Below are positions 20,022 through 39,507 of a DNA stretch of 64,000 bases, in pieces. Below the pieces are notes generated by a model. The model was not told the origin of the DNA and did not search any database. It saw only the letters and a list, made by a program, of their open reading frames with translations. Each line of letters begins with the position of its first letter. The first letter of the stretch is position 1. Source of the DNA: Gemmatimonadota bacterium (GTDB taxonomy: Bacteria > Gemmatimonadota > Gemmatimonadetes > Gemmatimonadales > GWC2-71-9); contig JAOTVV010000001.1 of NCBI GenBank assembly GCA_029863245.1, positions 186,001 to 250,000 on the forward strand, in the 5' to 3' direction. The position numbers and the translations under genes were made by a program.

Positions 20022-20315
20022 TCACGCCCCCGTGCTGACCTTCTTGTCCGCTGCCGCTCTGCCGGAATGACCGCGGAACAGGCGCGTCGGTGCGAATTCG
20101 CCCAGCTTGTGCCCGACCATGTTCTCGCTGACGTACACCGGGATGAACTTGTTCCCGTTGTGCACCGCGATCGTGTGCCCTACGAAGTCCGGCGTAATCG
20201 TCGAGCCGCGGGACCACGTCTTGAATACCCGCTTCTCGCTGGACGTATTGAGCGCCTCGATCTTCTTCTGGAGCGAGGCCTCGACGTAGGGACCTTTCTT
20301 GATGCTTCTCGCCAT
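20022..20315 (-). CDS. rpsS: 30S ribosomal protein S19 (uS19)
   Basis: A 97-residue head protein. [40 protein letters not shown] and [14 protein letters not shown] are the conserved blocks. The short tail after RGH is slightly variable, as usual. Confidence 0.97.
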   Translation of the reverse strand: MARSIKKGPYVEASLQKKIEALNTSSEKRVFKTWSRGSTITPDFVGHTIAVHNGNKFIPVYVSENMVGHKLGEFAPTRLFRGHSGRAAADKKVSTGA

Positions 20316-20333
20316 ACCTAGAGTCCGTTCCGG

Positions 20334-21173
20334 CTACTTCGTCGCCTTGCCGCGCTTGCGTCCGCGGACGATGAGTTTCGTGCTCGCCTTCTTCCGATGC
20401 CGCGTCTTGCGACCCTCCGGCTTGCCCCACGGCGTCACCGGCGGCCGCCCACCCGACGTCTTGCCTTCGCCACCGCCGAGCGGGTGGTCCACGGGGTTCA
20501 TGGCCACGCCTCGTACGATCGGCCGCCGCCCGAGCCAGCGGGTCTTCCCGGCCTTGCCGTAGCTCGCCAGCTCGTGCTCGGCGTTGCCCACTCCACCGAT
20601 CGTGGCCATGCACTCCTGCCGGACCATCCGGACCTCGCTACTCCTGAGCTTCAAAGCCACGTGGTTTCCCTCCCGGGCCACCACCTGCGCACTGGTACCG
20701 GCGGAGCGGCACAGCTGACCACCCTTGCCAACCTTGAGTTCGATGCAATGCACCGTGGTGCCCAAGGGGATCTCCCTGAGCGGGAGGGCATTCCCCGTGC
20801 GGATGTCGCTGCCCGGCCCCGCTTCGACCCGATCCCCAACGGCCAGCCCCCGGGGATGCAGGATGTAGCGCTTCTCGCCATCGGCATAGGTGAGCAACGC
20901 GATTCTGGCCGTCCGGTTGGGATCGTACTCGATCTCGGTGACCGTAGCCGGCACTCCATGCTTGCCACGCTTGAAGTCGATCATCCGATAGCGCCGTTTG
21001 TGCCCGCCGCCGCGGTGCCGAGTCGTCAGGTGGCCGCGGTTGTTGCGTCCGCCTGACTTCTTGATCGGTCCCACGAGCGACTTCTCCGGCGTCGACCGAG
21101 TGATTTCGTCGAAACCACTCACCGAGCGAAACCGGGTGCCTGCGCTCGTCGGACGGAATTTGCGAATACTCAT
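20334..21173 (-). CDS. rplB: 50S ribosomal protein L2 (uL2)
   Basis: Essential for subunit joining and peptidyl transfer; 279 residues from the ATG at 21173 ([17 protein letters not shown]). The conserved C-terminal [19 protein letters not shown] contains the His linked to activity. [16 protein letters not shown] near residue 57 binds 23S rRNA. Confidence 0.97.
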   Translation of the reverse strand: MSIRKFRPTSAGTRFRSVSGFDEITRSTPEKSLVGPIKKSGGRNNRGHLTTRHRGGGHKRRYRMIDFKRGKHGVPATVTEIEYDPNRTARIALLTYADGEKRYILHPRGLAVGDRVEAGPGSDIRTGNALPLREIPLGTTVHCIELKVGKGGQLCRSAGTSAQVVAREGNHVALKLRSSEVRMVRQECMATIGGVGNAEHELASYGKAGKTRWLGRRPIVRGVAMNPVDHPLGGGEGKTSGGRPPVTPWGKPEGRKTRHRKKASTKLIVRGRKRGKATK

Positions 21174-21177
21174 CAGC

Positions 21178-21474
21178 CTATCCCTCGAAAATCTCGATCG
21201 TGTCGCCCTCAGCGAGCCGGACGAGCGCCTTCTTCCACCGTGGCCGCCGGCCAACCGAACGCCCGCGCGTCCGGCGCTTCGACCGCTGCTGCATGGTTCG
21301 GACGCTGGTCACCTTGACACCAAACATGGACTCGATCGCTTCCCGGATCTGCGGCTTGGTCGCCCGTGGATCGGCCTCGAAGGTGTACTCGCGCAGTGCG
21401 GCGTACTGTGCCGAGGATTTCTCGGTCACCACCGGCCGTACCACGGCCCGAAAGCGATCAAGCATCCTTGCCAC
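21178..21474 (-). CDS. rplW: 50S ribosomal protein L23 (uL23)
   Basis: A 98-residue exit-site protein and docking point for SRP and trigger factor. [19 protein letters not shown] and [20 protein letters not shown] are typical. The ATG lies inside the last codons of rplD (17-bp overlap), an unusually long overlap for this pair. Confidence 0.96.
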   Translation of the reverse strand: MARMLDRFRAVVRPVVTEKSSAQYAALREYTFEADPRATKPQIREAIESMFGVKVTSVRTMQQRSKRRTRGRSVGRRPRWKKALVRLAEGDTIEIFEG

Positions 21475-22243
21475 CCTTTCGCGTCGACTTCTTCTTCTTG
21501 GTCGACTTCGTTGCCTTCTTGCGGCCGGTCTGCTTGGCGGTGGCCCGCTTGCGACTCATGGCCCGGCCGCCTGCCTTCTTCTTGCTCGCCCCCGCCACCG
21601 CCCGCTTCGCACGCTTGGGCGCCGAGCCCGCCACGACATGACCGCCGATGGCGCTCTCCTCAACGACCACGGTGTCGGCCCAGAGCACCTCGTACGCCGA
21701 CACATCCTGGTAGAGCATGACGTGCACGTCGGGCACGTTGCGCCCGGAGCGGTACACCGCCTCGCGGTGATCGGCCATGAGGAGCAGGACCTTGTGATCG
21801 TCCAGCCCCAACTTGTCGATCAACTCCACGAGCCGTCGCGTCTTCGGTTCCTCGAACGCGAGGTCCTCGATGACGACGAACGCTCCCTCGTTCGCCCGCG
21901 AGTTCAAGGCGGACTGCCGCGCCAAGCGCTTGACCTTGCGTGGCAAGCCCGTTCGATACCGCCGCGGCTTCGGGCCGAACGCAACGCCCCCGCCAGGGTA
22001 GTGCGGCGCCCTTATCGTTCCCTGCCGGGCGCGCCCGGTGCCCTTCTGTCGGTACGGCTTGCGACCGCCGCCCGAGACCTCGGCCCGCGTCTTGGTCGAG
22101 TGCGTCCCCTGCCGCTGGTGATTCCGATAGGCGCGCACCGCATGGTACAGCGCCGCCTGGTTCACCGTGCCGTCGAACTCGCCCGGAAGGGCATAGCTCC
22201 CCTTCTCCTGCGCGGTCGCCGTATAGAGCCGTGCCTCAAGCAT
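21458..22243 (-). CDS. rplD: 50S ribosomal protein L4 (uL4) with basic C-terminal tail
   Basis: Tunnel-lining protein. The first 205 residues are standard L4 ([41 protein letters not shown]). A tail of about 55 residues rich in Lys, Arg, Thr and Ala follows, giving 261 residues against the usual 205. The tail resembles the N-terminal extension of rpmD in the same operon. Where known, L4 autoregulates the S10 operon; no such site could be identified here. Confidence 0.95.
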   Translation of the reverse strand: MLEARLYTATAQEKGSYALPGEFDGTVNQAALYHAVRAYRNHQRQGTHSTKTRAEVSGGGRKPYRQKGTGRARQGTIRAPHYPGGGVAFGPKPRRYRTGLPRKVKRLARQSALNSRANEGAFVVIEDLAFEEPKTRRLVELIDKLGLDDHKVLLLMADHREAVYRSGRNVPDVHVMLYQDVSAYEVLWADTVVVEESAIGGHVVAGSAPKRAKRAVAGASKKKAGGRAMSRKRATAKQTGRKKATKSTKKKKSTRKGGKDA

Positions 22244-22880
22244 ACCGGCTGCGACCTCCCTGTTTGCGCACCACCACGATGCCGCGGCGCGGTCCCGGGA
22301 TCGCCCCCCGCACGAACAGCAGGTTGCGCTCGGGATCGACCCGGACCACCGAGAGCCCCAGCTCCGTGAAGCGCACGTTGCCGTGCTGACCCGGGAGCTT
22401 CTTTCCCTTGATCACCCGCGACGGATCGGTGCCCGGTCCCATGCTGCCCGGCTTCCGGTGCCGGGTATTTCCATGCGAGGACGGGCCACCGCGGAAGCCG
22501 TGTCGCTTGACGACTCCCTGGAACCCCCGGCCCCGGGTCGTGCCCGTCACCTTGACCCGCTCTCCCGCCTCGAAAATCGCGACGGTCACGACGTCGCCCG
22601 GCTTGGGCGCCTTTCCCGAGTCTGCCGACAAGTGGAAGCTGCGCAGCACCCGCGGGGTGGTCTCCACCCCGGCTTTCGCGGCATGGCCGGCAGCGGCCTT
22701 CGTCGCGCGCTTCGGCTTCCGCGCTCCAAACCCCAGCTGCACCCTGGCGCCCGCGCCCCCCGGCGCCGCGACCTGCACCACCGGACACGGTCCGGCCTCG
22801 ATCACCGTGACGGGAATGGCCCCACCCTCGTCGCTGTAGATCCGGGTCATCCCGAGCTTTCGACCGATCAGTCCGTTCAT
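22236..22880 (-). CDS. rplC: 50S ribosomal protein L3 (uL3)
   Basis: A 214-residue early assembly protein. [39 protein letters not shown] and [15 protein letters not shown] are hallmarks. Gap of 2 bp from rpsJ and 8-bp overlap with rplD. Confidence 0.97.
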   Translation of the reverse strand: MNGLIGRKLGMTRIYSDEGGAIPVTVIEAGPCPVVQVAAPGGAGARVQLGFGARKPKRATKAAAGHAAKAGVETTPRVLRSFHLSADSGKAPKPGDVVTVAIFEAGERVKVTGTTRGRGFQGVVKRHGFRGGPSSHGNTRHRKPGSMGPGTDPSRVIKGKKLPGQHGNVRFTELGLSVVRVDPERNLLFVRGAIPGPRRGIVVVRKQGGRSRYA

Positions 22881-22882
22881 CG

Positions 22883-23191
22883 CTATTCGACCTTGATCTC
22901 GACGTCGACGCCGGCGGGTAGATCGAGCTTCGTCAGTGAATCCACCGTCTGCGACCGCGAGTCGAGAATCTCGATGAGTCGCTTGTGGGTCTTCAATTCG
23001 AACTGCTCGCGGCTCTTCTTATCCACGTGCGGGCTCCGCAACACCGTCCACCGCTGCGTCTTGGTGGGCAGGGGGATCGGGCCGGAGACCGTGGCGCCGG
23101 TCTTTTCGACGGTACGCACGATGTCCGCCGCAGCCTGGTCCAGCACCACGTGGTCAAATGCCTTCAGTCGGATTCGAATCTGTCCTGCCAT
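22883..23191 (-). CDS. rpsJ: 30S ribosomal protein S10 (uS10/NusE)
   Basis: A 102-residue head protein that also acts as NusE in antitermination. The ATG at 23191 opens [38 protein letters not shown] and [12 protein letters not shown] are diagnostic. It is first gene of the S10 group, 39 bp downstream of tuf. Confidence 0.97.
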   Translation of the reverse strand: MAGQIRIRLKAFDHVVLDQAAADIVRTVEKTGATVSGPIPLPTKTQRWTVLRSPHVDKKSREQFELKTHKRLIEILDSRSQTVDSLTKLDLPAGVDVEIKVE

Positions 23192-23230
23192 GGCCGGAAC
23201 CTTTCGTCGCACCGCCGGTTTCGCGGTCCG

Positions 23231-24424
23231 CTATTTCAGGATCTTGGCAACCACGCCGGCGCCGACGGTGCGGCCGCCTTCGCGGATCGCAAACCGCAGC
23301 CCCTCCTCCATCGCAATCGGCGTGATCAACTCGATCGTCATCTTCGTGTTGTCCCCCGGCATCACCATCTCCACCCCCGCCGGCAACTCCACGTCCCCCG
23401 TCACATCCGTCGTGCGAAAGTAGAACTGCGGCCGATACCCCTTGAAAAACGGCGTGTGCCGGCCCCCCTCCTCCTTCGTCAACACGTACACCTCCGCCTC
23501 AAACCCCGTGTGCGGCGTCACCGACCCCGGCTGCGCCAACACCATCCCCCGCTCGATCTCCTCCTTGTCCACCCCCCGCAACAACAACCCCACGTTGTCC
23601 CCCGCCTGCCCCTCGTCCAAGAGCTTGCGGAACATCTCCACCCCCGTCACCACCGTCTTCTTGTTCGCCCCAAACCCCACCATCTCCACCTCGTCCTGCA
23701 ACTTCACCTTCCCCCGCTCGATCCGCCCCGTCGCCACCGTCCCCCGCCCCGTAATCGAAAAGACGTCCTCCACCGGCATCAAAAACGGCTTGTCAATGTC
23801 CCGCTCCGGCACCGGGATGTAGTTGTCCAGCGCCGTCAACAACTCGTCAATGCACTTCGTGTCGTCCGTCCCCGGCTCCCCATTCTGCAACGCCTTCAAC
23901 GCCGACCCCTTGATCACCGGAATCTCGTCCCCCGGAAACTCGTAGCTCGACAACAACTCCCGCACCTCCAACTCCACCAACTCCAACAGCTCCGGGTCGT
24001 CCACCATGTCCACCTTGTTCAAAAACACCACGATGTACGGCACGTTCACCTGCCGCGCCAGCAACACGTGCTCCCGCGTCTGCGGCATCGGCCCGTCCGC
24101 AGCACTCACCACCAGCACCGCCCCGTCCATCTGCGCCGCCCCCGTAATCATGTTCTTCACATAGTCCGCATGCCCCGGACAGTCCACGTGCGCGTAGTGC
24201 CGCGCCTCCGTCTGATACTCCAAGTGCGCCGTCGCAATCGTAATCCCCCGCTCCCGCTCCTCCGGCGCCTTGTCGATCTGGTCAAACGGCACAAAATCCG
24301 CCAACCCACGCTTGCTCTGTACCTCCGTAATCGCCGCCGTCAACGTCGTCTTCCCGTGGTCCACATGCCCAATCGTCCCCACGTTCACATGCGGCTTCGT
24401 CCGCTCAAACTTCGCCTTCGCCAT
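23231..24424 (-). CDS. tuf: Elongation factor Tu, copy 1 (str operon)
   Basis: GTPase delivering aminoacyl-tRNA to the ribosome; 397 residues. G motifs are GHVDHGKT (19-26), DCPGH and NKVD. Its protein is identical to the copy at 39997-41190; comparing the two genes by eye I found a single base difference, in codon 4 (GCG here, GCA there), and identity ends almost exactly at the start and stop codons. Codon use is striking: nearly all Gly are GGG, Thr ACG, Ala GCG, Ile ATT and Phe TTT, unlike fusA or rpsJ on either side. Confidence 0.98.
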   Translation of the reverse strand: MAKAKFERTKPHVNVGTIGHVDHGKTTLTAAITEVQSKRGLADFVPFDQIDKAPEERERGITIATAHLEYQTEARHYAHVDCPGHADYVKNMITGAAQMDGAVLVVSAADGPMPQTREHVLLARQVNVPYIVVFLNKVDMVDDPELLELVELEVRELLSSYEFPGDEIPVIKGSALKALQNGEPGTDDTKCIDELLTALDNYIPVPERDIDKPFLMPVEDVFSITGRGTVATGRIERGKVKLQDEVEMVGFGANKKTVVTGVEMFRKLLDEGQAGDNVGLLLRGVDKEEIERGMVLAQPGSVTPHTGFEAEVYVLTKEEGGRHTPFFKGYRPQFYFRTTDVTGDVELPAGVEMVMPGDNTKMTIELITPIAMEEGLRFAIREGGRTVGAGVVAKILK

Positions 24425-24454
24425 GATCTCTTCCCTCGAATCGATTCCCGAACG

Positions 24455-26557
24455 CTACTTCGACTTGACCGACCGACTGGTGATCTCTTCGATCATGCTC
24501 TTGGGTGCCTCGGCATAGTGCGAAAACTGCATGGAGTACACCGCACGCCCCTGACTCATGGACCGCAGCGTGGTGCTGTAGCCGAACATCTCGCCGAGCG
24601 GGACACTTGCACCGATCACCTGTGCTCCGGCCCGCTGCGTCATGCCGCCGACCTTGCCCCGCCGACTATTCAGATCGCCGATCACGTCGCCCATATAGTC
24701 GGCCGGCGTGATCACTTCGACATCCATGACCGGCTCGAGCAAAATCGGCTTGGCGCGCCGCACCCCCTCCTTGAACGCCATGGACCCTGCGATCTTGAAC
24801 GCCATCTCGCTGGAATCCACGTCGTGGTAGCTCCCATCCACCAGCTCGACCCGCACATCCACCAGCGGATACCCCGCAATGACGCCGTTCTCCATGGCGT
24901 CCTTGACGCCCTGCTCCACCGGGCCGATGTACTCGCGCGGGATCGAGCCACCCACGATCTTGTCCTCGAACACGAACCCGATGCCCGCCTCCGCGGGTTC
25001 GACGTTGATGACCACGTGGCCGTACTGACCGCGGCCACCGGTCTGGCGAACGAACTTGCCCTCCACCTCCTCGACCCGCTCCCGGATCGTCTCCCGGTAC
25101 GCCACCTGTGGCCGCCCAACGTTCGCTTCGACCTTGAACTCCCGCTTCATGCGGTCGACGAGGATCTCGAGGTGCAGCTCCCCCATCCCCGAGATGATCG
25201 TCTGCGCGGTCTCGGGATCGGTGCGCACCTGGAACGTCGGATCCTCCTCCGACAGCTTCTGGAGCGCGATCGACAACTTGTCCTGGTCGGCCTTCGTCTT
25301 CGGCTCGATCGCCACAGAGATCACGGGCGCCGGGAACCGCATGGCCTCCAAGATCACCGGATCTTCGGCGTCGCACAGCGTGTCGCCGGTCCGCGTGTCC
25401 TTGAGGCCGATGGCCGCCGCGATGTCCCCCGCCCGCACCTCCTGAATCTCCTCCCGCTTGTTCGCGTGCATCTGCAGCAATCGGCTGATGCGCTCGCGGC
25501 GGTCCTTGGTGGAGTTGTGGACGTAGGACCCCGACTCCAACACCCCCGAGTAGACGCGGAAGAACGTCAGCTTCCCCACGTACGGATCCGTGGCGATCTT
25601 GAACGCCAGCGCGCTGAACCGCGCTGCATCCGACGCCTCGCGGGTCACGAACGTCTCGTCGTGATGCGGCAAATGCCCCTTCACCGGCGGCACGTCGAGC
25701 GGGCTCGGCAGGTAGTCGATCACCCCATCCAATAACCGCTGCACGCCCTTGTTCTTGAACGCCGCGCCGCAGAATACCGGCACCAATGCGTTCGCCAGCG
25801 TGGCCTTCCGGACGGCCCGACGGATCTCCGCCTCGGTCAACGCCTCGCCCTCCAGGTACTTGTGCAGCAGCTCCTCGTCGTGCTCCACGGCCGCCTCGAT
25901 CAAGTCGTGACGCAGCGCGGCGATCCGCTCCGCGAAGACCTCCGGCACCGGACCCTCCACCCACTTGACCCCGAGCGAGTCCTCGTCGTAGACGACCTCG
26001 ATCTGCCGGACGACGTCGATCAGGCCCGTGAACAGCTCCCCGGAGCCGAGCGGGAGCTGCACCGGATGCGCCTTTGCGCCGAGACGCTCGCGCATCATGG
26101 TCACGCACCGCTCGAAGTCCGCCCCCACCCGATCCATCTTGTTCACGAACACGATCCGGGGCACCCCATATCGGTCGGCCTGGCGCCACACCGTCTCCGT
26201 CTGCGGCTCCACCCCTCCCACCGCATCGAGCACCGTGACGGCCCCATCGAGCACGCGCAACGACCGCTCGACCTCCACGGTAAAGTCGACGTGGCCGGGG
26301 GTATCGATGATGTTGATCTGGTAGCGCTCGTCGAGCCGTTCCCACTCGCAGTACGTCGCTGCCGACGTGATCGTGATCCCCCGCTCCTGCTCTTGCTCCA
26401 TCCAGTCCATCGTCGCCGTGCCGTCGTGGACCTCGCCGATCTTGTACGTCCGGCCGGTATAGTAGAGGATCCGCTCGGTCGTAGTCGTCTTCCCGGCATC
26501 GATGTGCGCCATGATGCCGATGTTCCGAATCCTCTCCAGCGGTGTCGCTCGCGGCAT
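24455..26557 (-). CDS. fusA: Elongation factor G
   Basis: Ribosomal translocase, 700 residues from the ATG at 26557, which follows AGAGGG at good spacing. G1 is AHIDAGKT (17-24), DTPGHVDF and NKMDR follow; domain IV motif GGRGQYGHV and C-terminal [16 protein letters not shown] are typical. Lies 31 bp before tuf in the str group and 229 bp after rpsG, an unusually long gap with a possible attenuator. Confidence 0.98.
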   Translation of the reverse strand: MPRATPLERIRNIGIMAHIDAGKTTTTERILYYTGRTYKIGEVHDGTATMDWMEQEQERGITITSAATYCEWERLDERYQINIIDTPGHVDFTVEVERSLRVLDGAVTVLDAVGGVEPQTETVWRQADRYGVPRIVFVNKMDRVGADFERCVTMMRERLGAKAHPVQLPLGSGELFTGLIDVVRQIEVVYDEDSLGVKWVEGPVPEVFAERIAALRHDLIEAAVEHDEELLHKYLEGEALTEAEIRRAVRKATLANALVPVFCGAAFKNKGVQRLLDGVIDYLPSPLDVPPVKGHLPHHDETFVTREASDAARFSALAFKIATDPYVGKLTFFRVYSGVLESGSYVHNSTKDRRERISRLLQMHANKREEIQEVRAGDIAAAIGLKDTRTGDTLCDAEDPVILEAMRFPAPVISVAIEPKTKADQDKLSIALQKLSEEDPTFQVRTDPETAQTIISGMGELHLEILVDRMKREFKVEANVGRPQVAYRETIRERVEEVEGKFVRQTGGRGQYGHVVINVEPAEAGIGFVFEDKIVGGSIPREYIGPVEQGVKDAMENGVIAGYPLVDVRVELVDGSYHDVDSSEMAFKIAGSMAFKEGVRRAKPILLEPVMDVEVITPADYMGDVIGDLNSRRGKVGGMTQRAGAQVIGASVPLGEMFGYSTTLRSMSQGRAVYSMQFSHYAEAPKSMIEEITSRSVKSK

Positions 26558-26618
26558 ACCCTCTTCTATCTCTTGCTGCCCGCCGATCGGAGACCCCTCC
26601 GCACGGCCCACGGCAGCG

Positions 26619-26652
26619 AAAAAGCGGGGCGACCGTCGTCCGCTTCGCGGAC
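26619..26652 (-). promoter_or_regulatory. Possible attenuator in the rpsG-fusA spacer
   Basis: On the minus strand GTCCGC-gaa-GCGGAC (26652-26638) can form a small hairpin. Its 3' arm overlaps AGCGG (26644-26640), which can instead pair with CCGCT (26627-26623), with CGA/TCG inside, immediately followed by TTTTT. The two pairings exclude each other, the arrangement of an antiterminator and terminator. The stems are short, so it is tentative. Confidence 0.35.
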
Positions 26653-26786
26653 AGGTCTCGCCTCCGCATCGGCCGGGATCGCTCCCTGCGCCGCCGGATG
26701 CCCGCACCCGGGCTCCGGATGTTACCCTACTGACACTCAGTCCATCGCGTCGGTGACCGAAGACCCCGGCCACCGACCAGGACCTG

Positions 26787-27257
26787 CTACCACCGATAGT
26801 GCGCAAACGCCCGGTTGGCTTCCGCCATCCGATGCGTGTCTTCCTTCTTCTTGACGGAGCTGCCGTCGCCCTTGCTCGCCAGGATCAGCTCCGCGGCCAG
26901 CCGTTCGGCCATCGACTTCTCGCTCCGACCTCGGGAATAGTCCACGAGCCAGCGCATCCCGAGCGCCGTGCGTCGGTCCGGTCGCACCTCGACCGGGACC
27001 TGATACGTGGCGCCACCGACCCGGCGGCTCTTCACCTCGACGACCGGCTTGACGTTATTCAACGCCTGCTTGAACACCTGCACTCCGGGCTGGCCCGTGC
27101 GCTGCTCGATCAGGTCCATCGAGTCGTAGAATACACGTTCGGCCACCGACTTCTCCCCCGCCAACATCAGACTGTTGATGAACTTCGACACCGTCTGACT
27201 GTCATACCGGGGATCCGCCGGCACATACCGCTTGACCGCCCGCTTCCGTCGACTCAT
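26787..27257 (-). CDS. rpsG: 30S ribosomal protein S7 (uS7)
   Basis: Head-assembly protein of 156 residues, normal length. [39 protein letters not shown] and NRAFAHYRW at the C-terminus are standard. Its ATG overlaps the rpsL stop (ATGA). Confidence 0.97.
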   Translation of the reverse strand: MSRRKRAVKRYVPADPRYDSQTVSKFINSLMLAGEKSVAERVFYDSMDLIEQRTGQPGVQVFKQALNNVKPVVEVKSRRVGGATYQVPVEVRPDRRTALGMRWLVDYSRGRSEKSMAERLAAELILASKGDGSSVKKKEDTHRMAEANRAFAHYRW

Positions 27258-27625
27258 TTGGGCCTCTTCGCCCCGTACTTCGATCGACTCTGCCGCCGGT
27301 CACCCACCCCGGCCGCGTCCAGCGTGCCCCGGATGATGTGATAGCGCACTCCCGGGAGATCCTTCACACGACCGCCGCGGATCAGCACAATGGAGTGCTC
27401 CTGGAGGTTGTGCCCCTCCCCGGGGATGTAGCTCGTGACCTCGAAACCGTTCGTGAGTCGCACCCGGGCCACTTTACGGAGCGCGGAGTTCGGCTTCTTG
27501 GGCGTCGTGGTGTACACGCGCGTGCAAACACCGCGCTTCTGCGGGTTTCCCCGAAGCGCCGGCGCCTTTTCTTTCCTCGCAACCTGCTTCCGTCCGTGAC
27601 GGACCAGCTGATTGATGGTCGGCAT
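27254..27625 (-). CDS. rpsL: 30S ribosomal protein S12 (uS12)
   Basis: Decoding-centre protein of 123 residues from the ATG at 27625 ([13 protein letters not shown]). Both lysines whose change gives streptomycin resistance are in the wild-type state ([12 protein letters not shown] and [12 protein letters not shown]). It heads the str group behind a recognisable promoter. Confidence 0.98.
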   Translation of the reverse strand: MPTINQLVRHGRKQVARKEKAPALRGNPQKRGVCTRVYTTTPKKPNSALRKVARVRLTNGFEVTSYIPGEGHNLQEHSIVLIRGGRVKDLPGVRYHIIRGTLDAAGVGDRRQSRSKYGAKRPK

Positions 27626-27686
27626 AACCTCACACGAGTGTACGCTCGCCGAACCGTGGTGAACCCAGTTCGGTGACAGACTTAGA

Positions 27687-27715
27687 AAGTTAGAGGGGCC
27701 GCAACGGGAGGTCAA
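27687..27715 (-). promoter_or_regulatory. Sigma-70-type promoter for the str-S10-spc block
   Basis: TTGACC (27715-27710) and TAACTT (27692-27687) are separated by exactly 17 bp on the minus strand, about 60 bp before the rpsL start and about 70 bp after the rpoC stop. It would give an independent start for rpsL and everything downstream. Confidence 0.55.
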
Positions 27716-27787
27716 GCAGCCCACACGCGGCGTTGAGCCGGGCGGGGGCGGGGCCCCGCTCCCGACCCCCCAAAACGCTCTCCTCGG

Positions 27788-32095
<4,308 letters not shown>

Positions 32096-32097
32096 CG

Positions 32098-36588
<4,491 letters not shown>

Positions 36589-36608
36589 GGGCTTTCCTCA
36601 GTCAATAC

Positions 36609-36752
36609 GGACGGCCCCGTCCGCCCCGACCGACAGGGTCGGCCGAGGAGCGACAGCGGGGCTCGTCAGACGAGCAGGGTTGTAGCGCAAACGTCGGTTC
36701 ATGCCGTCTCGGCTGAAGTGTGGCGAACCACCGGTCCCGCGCGGGGCGGGAC
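36609..36752 (-). promoter_or_regulatory. Hairpin-rich rplL-rpoB leader
   Basis: The 174-bp gap holds GTCCCGC/GCGGGAC (36734-36752) just past the rplL stop, then CCGACC/GGTCGG near 36626-36643 and GGACGG/CCGTCC (36609-36622) just before rpoB. None has a U-tract. In E. coli this gap carries a partial attenuator and an RNase III site, so a similar role is plausible. Confidence 0.4.
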
Positions 36753-36762
36753 ACGATGTGCC

Positions 36763-37155
36763 CTACTTCAGTTCGACGGTCGCGCCCTGCTCCTCGAGCT
36801 TCTTCTTGATGGCTTCGGCTTCGTCCTTCGTAACGTCTTCCTTCACCGCCTTCGGTGCCCCGTCGACCAGGTCCTTCGCCTCCTTGAGGCCGAGCGAGGT
36901 CACCTCGCGCACGACCTTGATGACCTGGATCTTCTTGGGCCCAGTCTCCTTGAGGATGACGGAGAACTCCGTCTGCTCCTCGACTTCCGCTGCGCCGGCC
37001 GCACCGCCCGCAGCGGGAGCCGCCGCGACCGGTGCCGCTGCGATCGTGACGTTGAACCGCTCCTTGAACGCCTCAATCAGGTCGGCCAGGTCCGTCACCG
37101 ACATGCTGCCGATGGCGTCGAGAATTTCTTCCTTGTTCCCAGTCTTGGTAGCCAT
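36763..37155 (-). CDS. rplL: 50S ribosomal protein L7/L12 (bL12)
   Basis: Stalk protein of 130 residues that recruits translation factors. N-terminal dimer domain, Ala/Gly-rich hinge ([19 protein letters not shown]) and the C-terminal domain with [19 protein letters not shown]. Follows rplJ by 27 bp. Confidence 0.97.
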   Translation of the reverse strand: MATKTGNKEEILDAIGSMSVTDLADLIEAFKERFNVTIAAAPVAAAPAAGGAAGAAEVEEQTEFSVILKETGPKKIQVIKVVREVTSLGLKEAKDLVDGAPKAVKEDVTKDEAEAIKKKLEEQGATVELK

Positions 37156-37182
37156 GCTCTATCTCTCTCTGATCCTAGGGAC

Positions 37183-37704
37183 TCACGTACCGGCACGCTG
37201 GGCGCGAAGCGCCTCAACCGCACCCGCGAACTGATATAGCAACCCACTGAGCGCTCCCACGAAGCCCTGCATTGGCGCCTGCATCGCGCCTGCGAGCTGA
37301 CCGAGGAGCTCCTCGCGGGATGGCAGCATGGCCAACCGCTTGATCTCCTCGGGACCGACCCGCCGCCCTTCCACCAGACCCGCCTTGAGCGTCAGTGCTG
37401 CGTGTTCCTTCTGAAACGCGGCCAGCACCTTCGCCGCCGCCAAGGGCTTGTCGCCGGCAAGCACGACCGCCGTCGGCCCGTTCAGCAACTCCTCGAGCCC
37501 GCCCACCGCCGCGGATTCCAAGGCGCGGAGGGCTAGGGTGTTCTTGACCACGACATACTCGACGCCCACGTCGCGGAGCTGCCGCCGCAGCTCCGTGATC
37601 GGCTTCACCGCGAGCCCGGTGAAGTCTGTCAAATAGAGATTCGGCGATTCGCGCAGGCGGACGGACAGCCGCTCGACGACATCGCTCTTCTTCGCTCGGT
37701 TCAT
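37183..37704 (-). CDS. rplJ: 50S ribosomal protein L10 (uL10)
   Basis: Stalk base of 173 residues. [39 protein letters not shown] and [11 protein letters not shown] are the rRNA-binding domain; the C-terminal helix binds L12 dimers. Start overlaps the rplA stop by 4 bp. Confidence 0.97.
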   Translation of the reverse strand: MNRAKKSDVVERLSVRLRESPNLYLTDFTGLAVKPITELRRQLRDVGVEYVVVKNTLALRALESAAVGGLEELLNGPTAVVLAGDKPLAAAKVLAAFQKEHAALTLKAGLVEGRRVGPEEIKRLAMLPSREELLGQLAGAMQAPMQGFVGALSGLLYQFAGAVEALRAQRAGT

Positions 37705-38390
37705 CGGTACCCCGCCGGATCGATGTGAACGCCGGGCCCCATCGAACTCGATACCGTGACCGAGCGGATGTAAGTGCCCTTCGCCGCCGCCGGCTTGGCG
37801 CGCACGACCGCGTCCATGAAGGTGGTCAGGTTCGCCCCGAGGTGCGCCTCCGAGAACGACACCTTCCCCACGGGCGCATGCAGGTTCCCGGTCTTGTCGA
37901 CCCGGAACTCGATCTTGCCGGCCTTGACCTCTTTGACGGCCCGCTCCACGTCCATCGTGACCGTCCCCGACTTCGGGTTGGGCATCAGGCCACGGGGTCC
38001 GAGAATTCGACCTAGCTGGCCCACTTGTCCCATCAGGTCCGGTGTCGCGATCACGACGTCACAGTCGAGCCATCCCGTCTTGATCTTCTCGACGTATTCC
38101 GGCCCGACGAAATCGGCGCCCGCCGCCTCGGCCTCTCGCGCCTTGTCACCCTGGGCCACGACGAGCACCCGGACCGTCTTGCCCGTGCCGTGCGGCAGCA
38201 CCACCGTGCCGCGCACGATCTGATCGGCGTGCCGAGGATCGACCCCGAGATGCACGGCCACGTCCACCGTTTCGTCGAACTTCGCGAACGCCGCGCCCTT
38301 CACCGCCTGAAGTGCTTCATCTAGTGCGTACAGCCGCTGACGATCGATCGTCGCCTCGGCCGCTCGAAACTTCTTGCCCGCGACCGTCAT
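37701..38390 (-). CDS. rplA: 50S ribosomal protein L1 (uL1)
   Basis: L1-stalk protein of 229 residues. [39 protein letters not shown] and [20 protein letters not shown] are diagnostic. Overlaps rplK by 4 bp. L1 is a known translational repressor of rplKA in other bacteria. Confidence 0.97.
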   Translation of the reverse strand: MTVAGKKFRAAEATIDRQRLYALDEALQAVKGAAFAKFDETVDVAVHLGVDPRHADQIVRGTVVLPHGTGKTVRVLVVAQGDKAREAEAAGADFVGPEYVEKIKTGWLDCDVVIATPDLMGQVGQLGRILGPRGLMPNPKSGTVTMDVERAVKEVKAGKIEFRVDKTGNLHAPVGKVSFSEAHLGANLTTFMDAVVRAKPAAAKGTYIRSVTVSSSMGPGVHIDPAGYR

Positions 38391-38824
38391 GAGTCCTTCA
38401 CCTCAATCCCCATGGATCGGGCCGTGCCGGCGACGATCCGCATCGCCGCCTCGACGTCGTTGGCGTTGAGGTCAGGCTCCTTCATCTCGGCGATCTTGCG
38501 GACCTGTGCCCACGTCACCGAGCCGACCTTGTCGCGGTTCGGCATGCCCGACCCCTTGTCGAGCCCGGCCTCTTTCTTGAGCAGCACGGCCGCTGGCGGC
38601 GTCTTGGTGATGAACGCGAACGACCGATCCTGGTACACCGTCAGCTCGACGGGAATGATGGTTCCCGCCTGGGACTGCGTCAGCGCGTTGAACTGCTTGC
38701 AGAAGTCCATGATGTTGACACCGTGCGGCCCGAGCGCGGTGCCAACGGGGGGTGCAGGTGTGGCCTGACCGCCAGGCACCTGCAGCTTGACGAACGCTGC
38801 GACCTTCTTGGTTGGTCTTGCCAT
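38387..38824 (-). CDS. rplK: 50S ribosomal protein L11 (uL11)
   Basis: GTPase-centre protein of 145 residues from the ATG at 38824. [36 protein letters not shown] and the C-terminal [15 protein letters not shown] are standard. The 129-bp leader contains a GGGCAC/GTGCCC hairpin (38887-38903), a possible but unproven site for L1 feedback. Confidence 0.97.
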   Translation of the reverse strand: MARPTKKVAAFVKLQVPGGQATPAPPVGTALGPHGVNIMDFCKQFNALTQSQAGTIIPVELTVYQDRSFAFITKTPPAAVLLKKEAGLDKGSGMPNRDKVGSVTWAQVRKIAEMKEPDLNANDVEAAMRIVAGTARSMGIEVKDS

Positions 38825-38953
38825 CGTTTCCTCGTAACGCCCCGGGGCCGTGCCCCCGAGCTCCCACGTCACGCCGTGGTCTGCGTGGGCACCACCAGTG
38901 CCCGATGTTGATTGCCCCTCCTACCGCCCTGCCTCCCTGCCGCCTAACCGCCC

Positions 38954-39496
38954 TTAATGCGCCCGCAATTGCAGGTAGTCCAGCTCCACCGTCGTCGGCC
39001 GACCGAAGAGGCTCACGCTGACGCGAACCTTCCCCTTGTCGGCCAGGACCTCTTCGACCGTCCCGCTGAAGTCGGAGAACGGACCCTCGGTGATCTCGAC
39101 CACTTGTCCGACCAGGAAGGGAATCTCCTCCTTCACTTCCTCGTCCTCGGTCACCTCCTCGATGCCGAGCAGCCGATTCACCTCATCCTGCCGAATGGCC
39201 TGGGGTGTCCAACCCTGTCCGACGAACTTGATGACGCCCTGAATCCCGTTGATGGCGTGCATCGTTTCCTGGTTCAGCACCATCTCGACCAGCACGTAAC
39301 CCGGGAAGACCTTTCGCTCGACGGTCACCTTCTTGCCGTTCTTGATCTCCACCTCTTGCCGGATGGGGACCAGCGCCTGCCGGATGAGCCGCTCCTCCTC
39401 GGGGCGGGGATCCGCCTGGATCTTCCGTTCGATCAGCGACCGCACCTTGTTCTCGTGTCCGGCGGTCGTCTGGATCGCGTACCAGCGATGGTCCAT
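38954..39496 (-). CDS. nusG: Transcription termination/antitermination factor NusG
   Basis: A 180-residue RNA polymerase-binding factor. The NGN domain begins MDHRWYAIQTTAGHENKV, with KVFPGYVLVEM and QGVIKFVG; the C-terminal KOW domain has VVEITEGPFSDFSGTVEEV. The ATG at 39496 opens the conserved domain. Lies 11 bp after secE. Confidence 0.96.
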   Translation of the reverse strand: MDHRWYAIQTTAGHENKVRSLIERKIQADPRPEEERLIRQALVPIRQEVEIKNGKKVTVERKVFPGYVLVEMVLNQETMHAINGIQGVIKFVGQGWTPQAIRQDEVNRLLGIEEVTEDEEVKEEIPFLVGQVVEITEGPFSDFSGTVEEVLADKGKVRVSVSLFGRPTTVELDYLQLRAH

Positions 39497-39507
39497 GGCC
39501 GTCCCGA

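Noticed and set aside
22985-25735. Plus-strand frame of over 900 codons opposite tuf and fusA, with a near-identical piece opposite the second tuf
   Set aside because: It looks like a repeat-rich His/Pro/Arg protein and its second copy gives false support, but both are explained by the duplicated tuf gene read antisense.
27720-27787. GCGGGGCCCCGC palindrome after rpoC as an intrinsic terminator
   Set aside because: The stem would have no loop and no U-tract follows. The rpsL promoter nearby is better supported.
38825-38953. L1-binding translational operator before rplK
   Set aside because: A GGGCAC/GTGCCC hairpin is present, but I could not match the L1 site geometry, so it is only mentioned with rplK.
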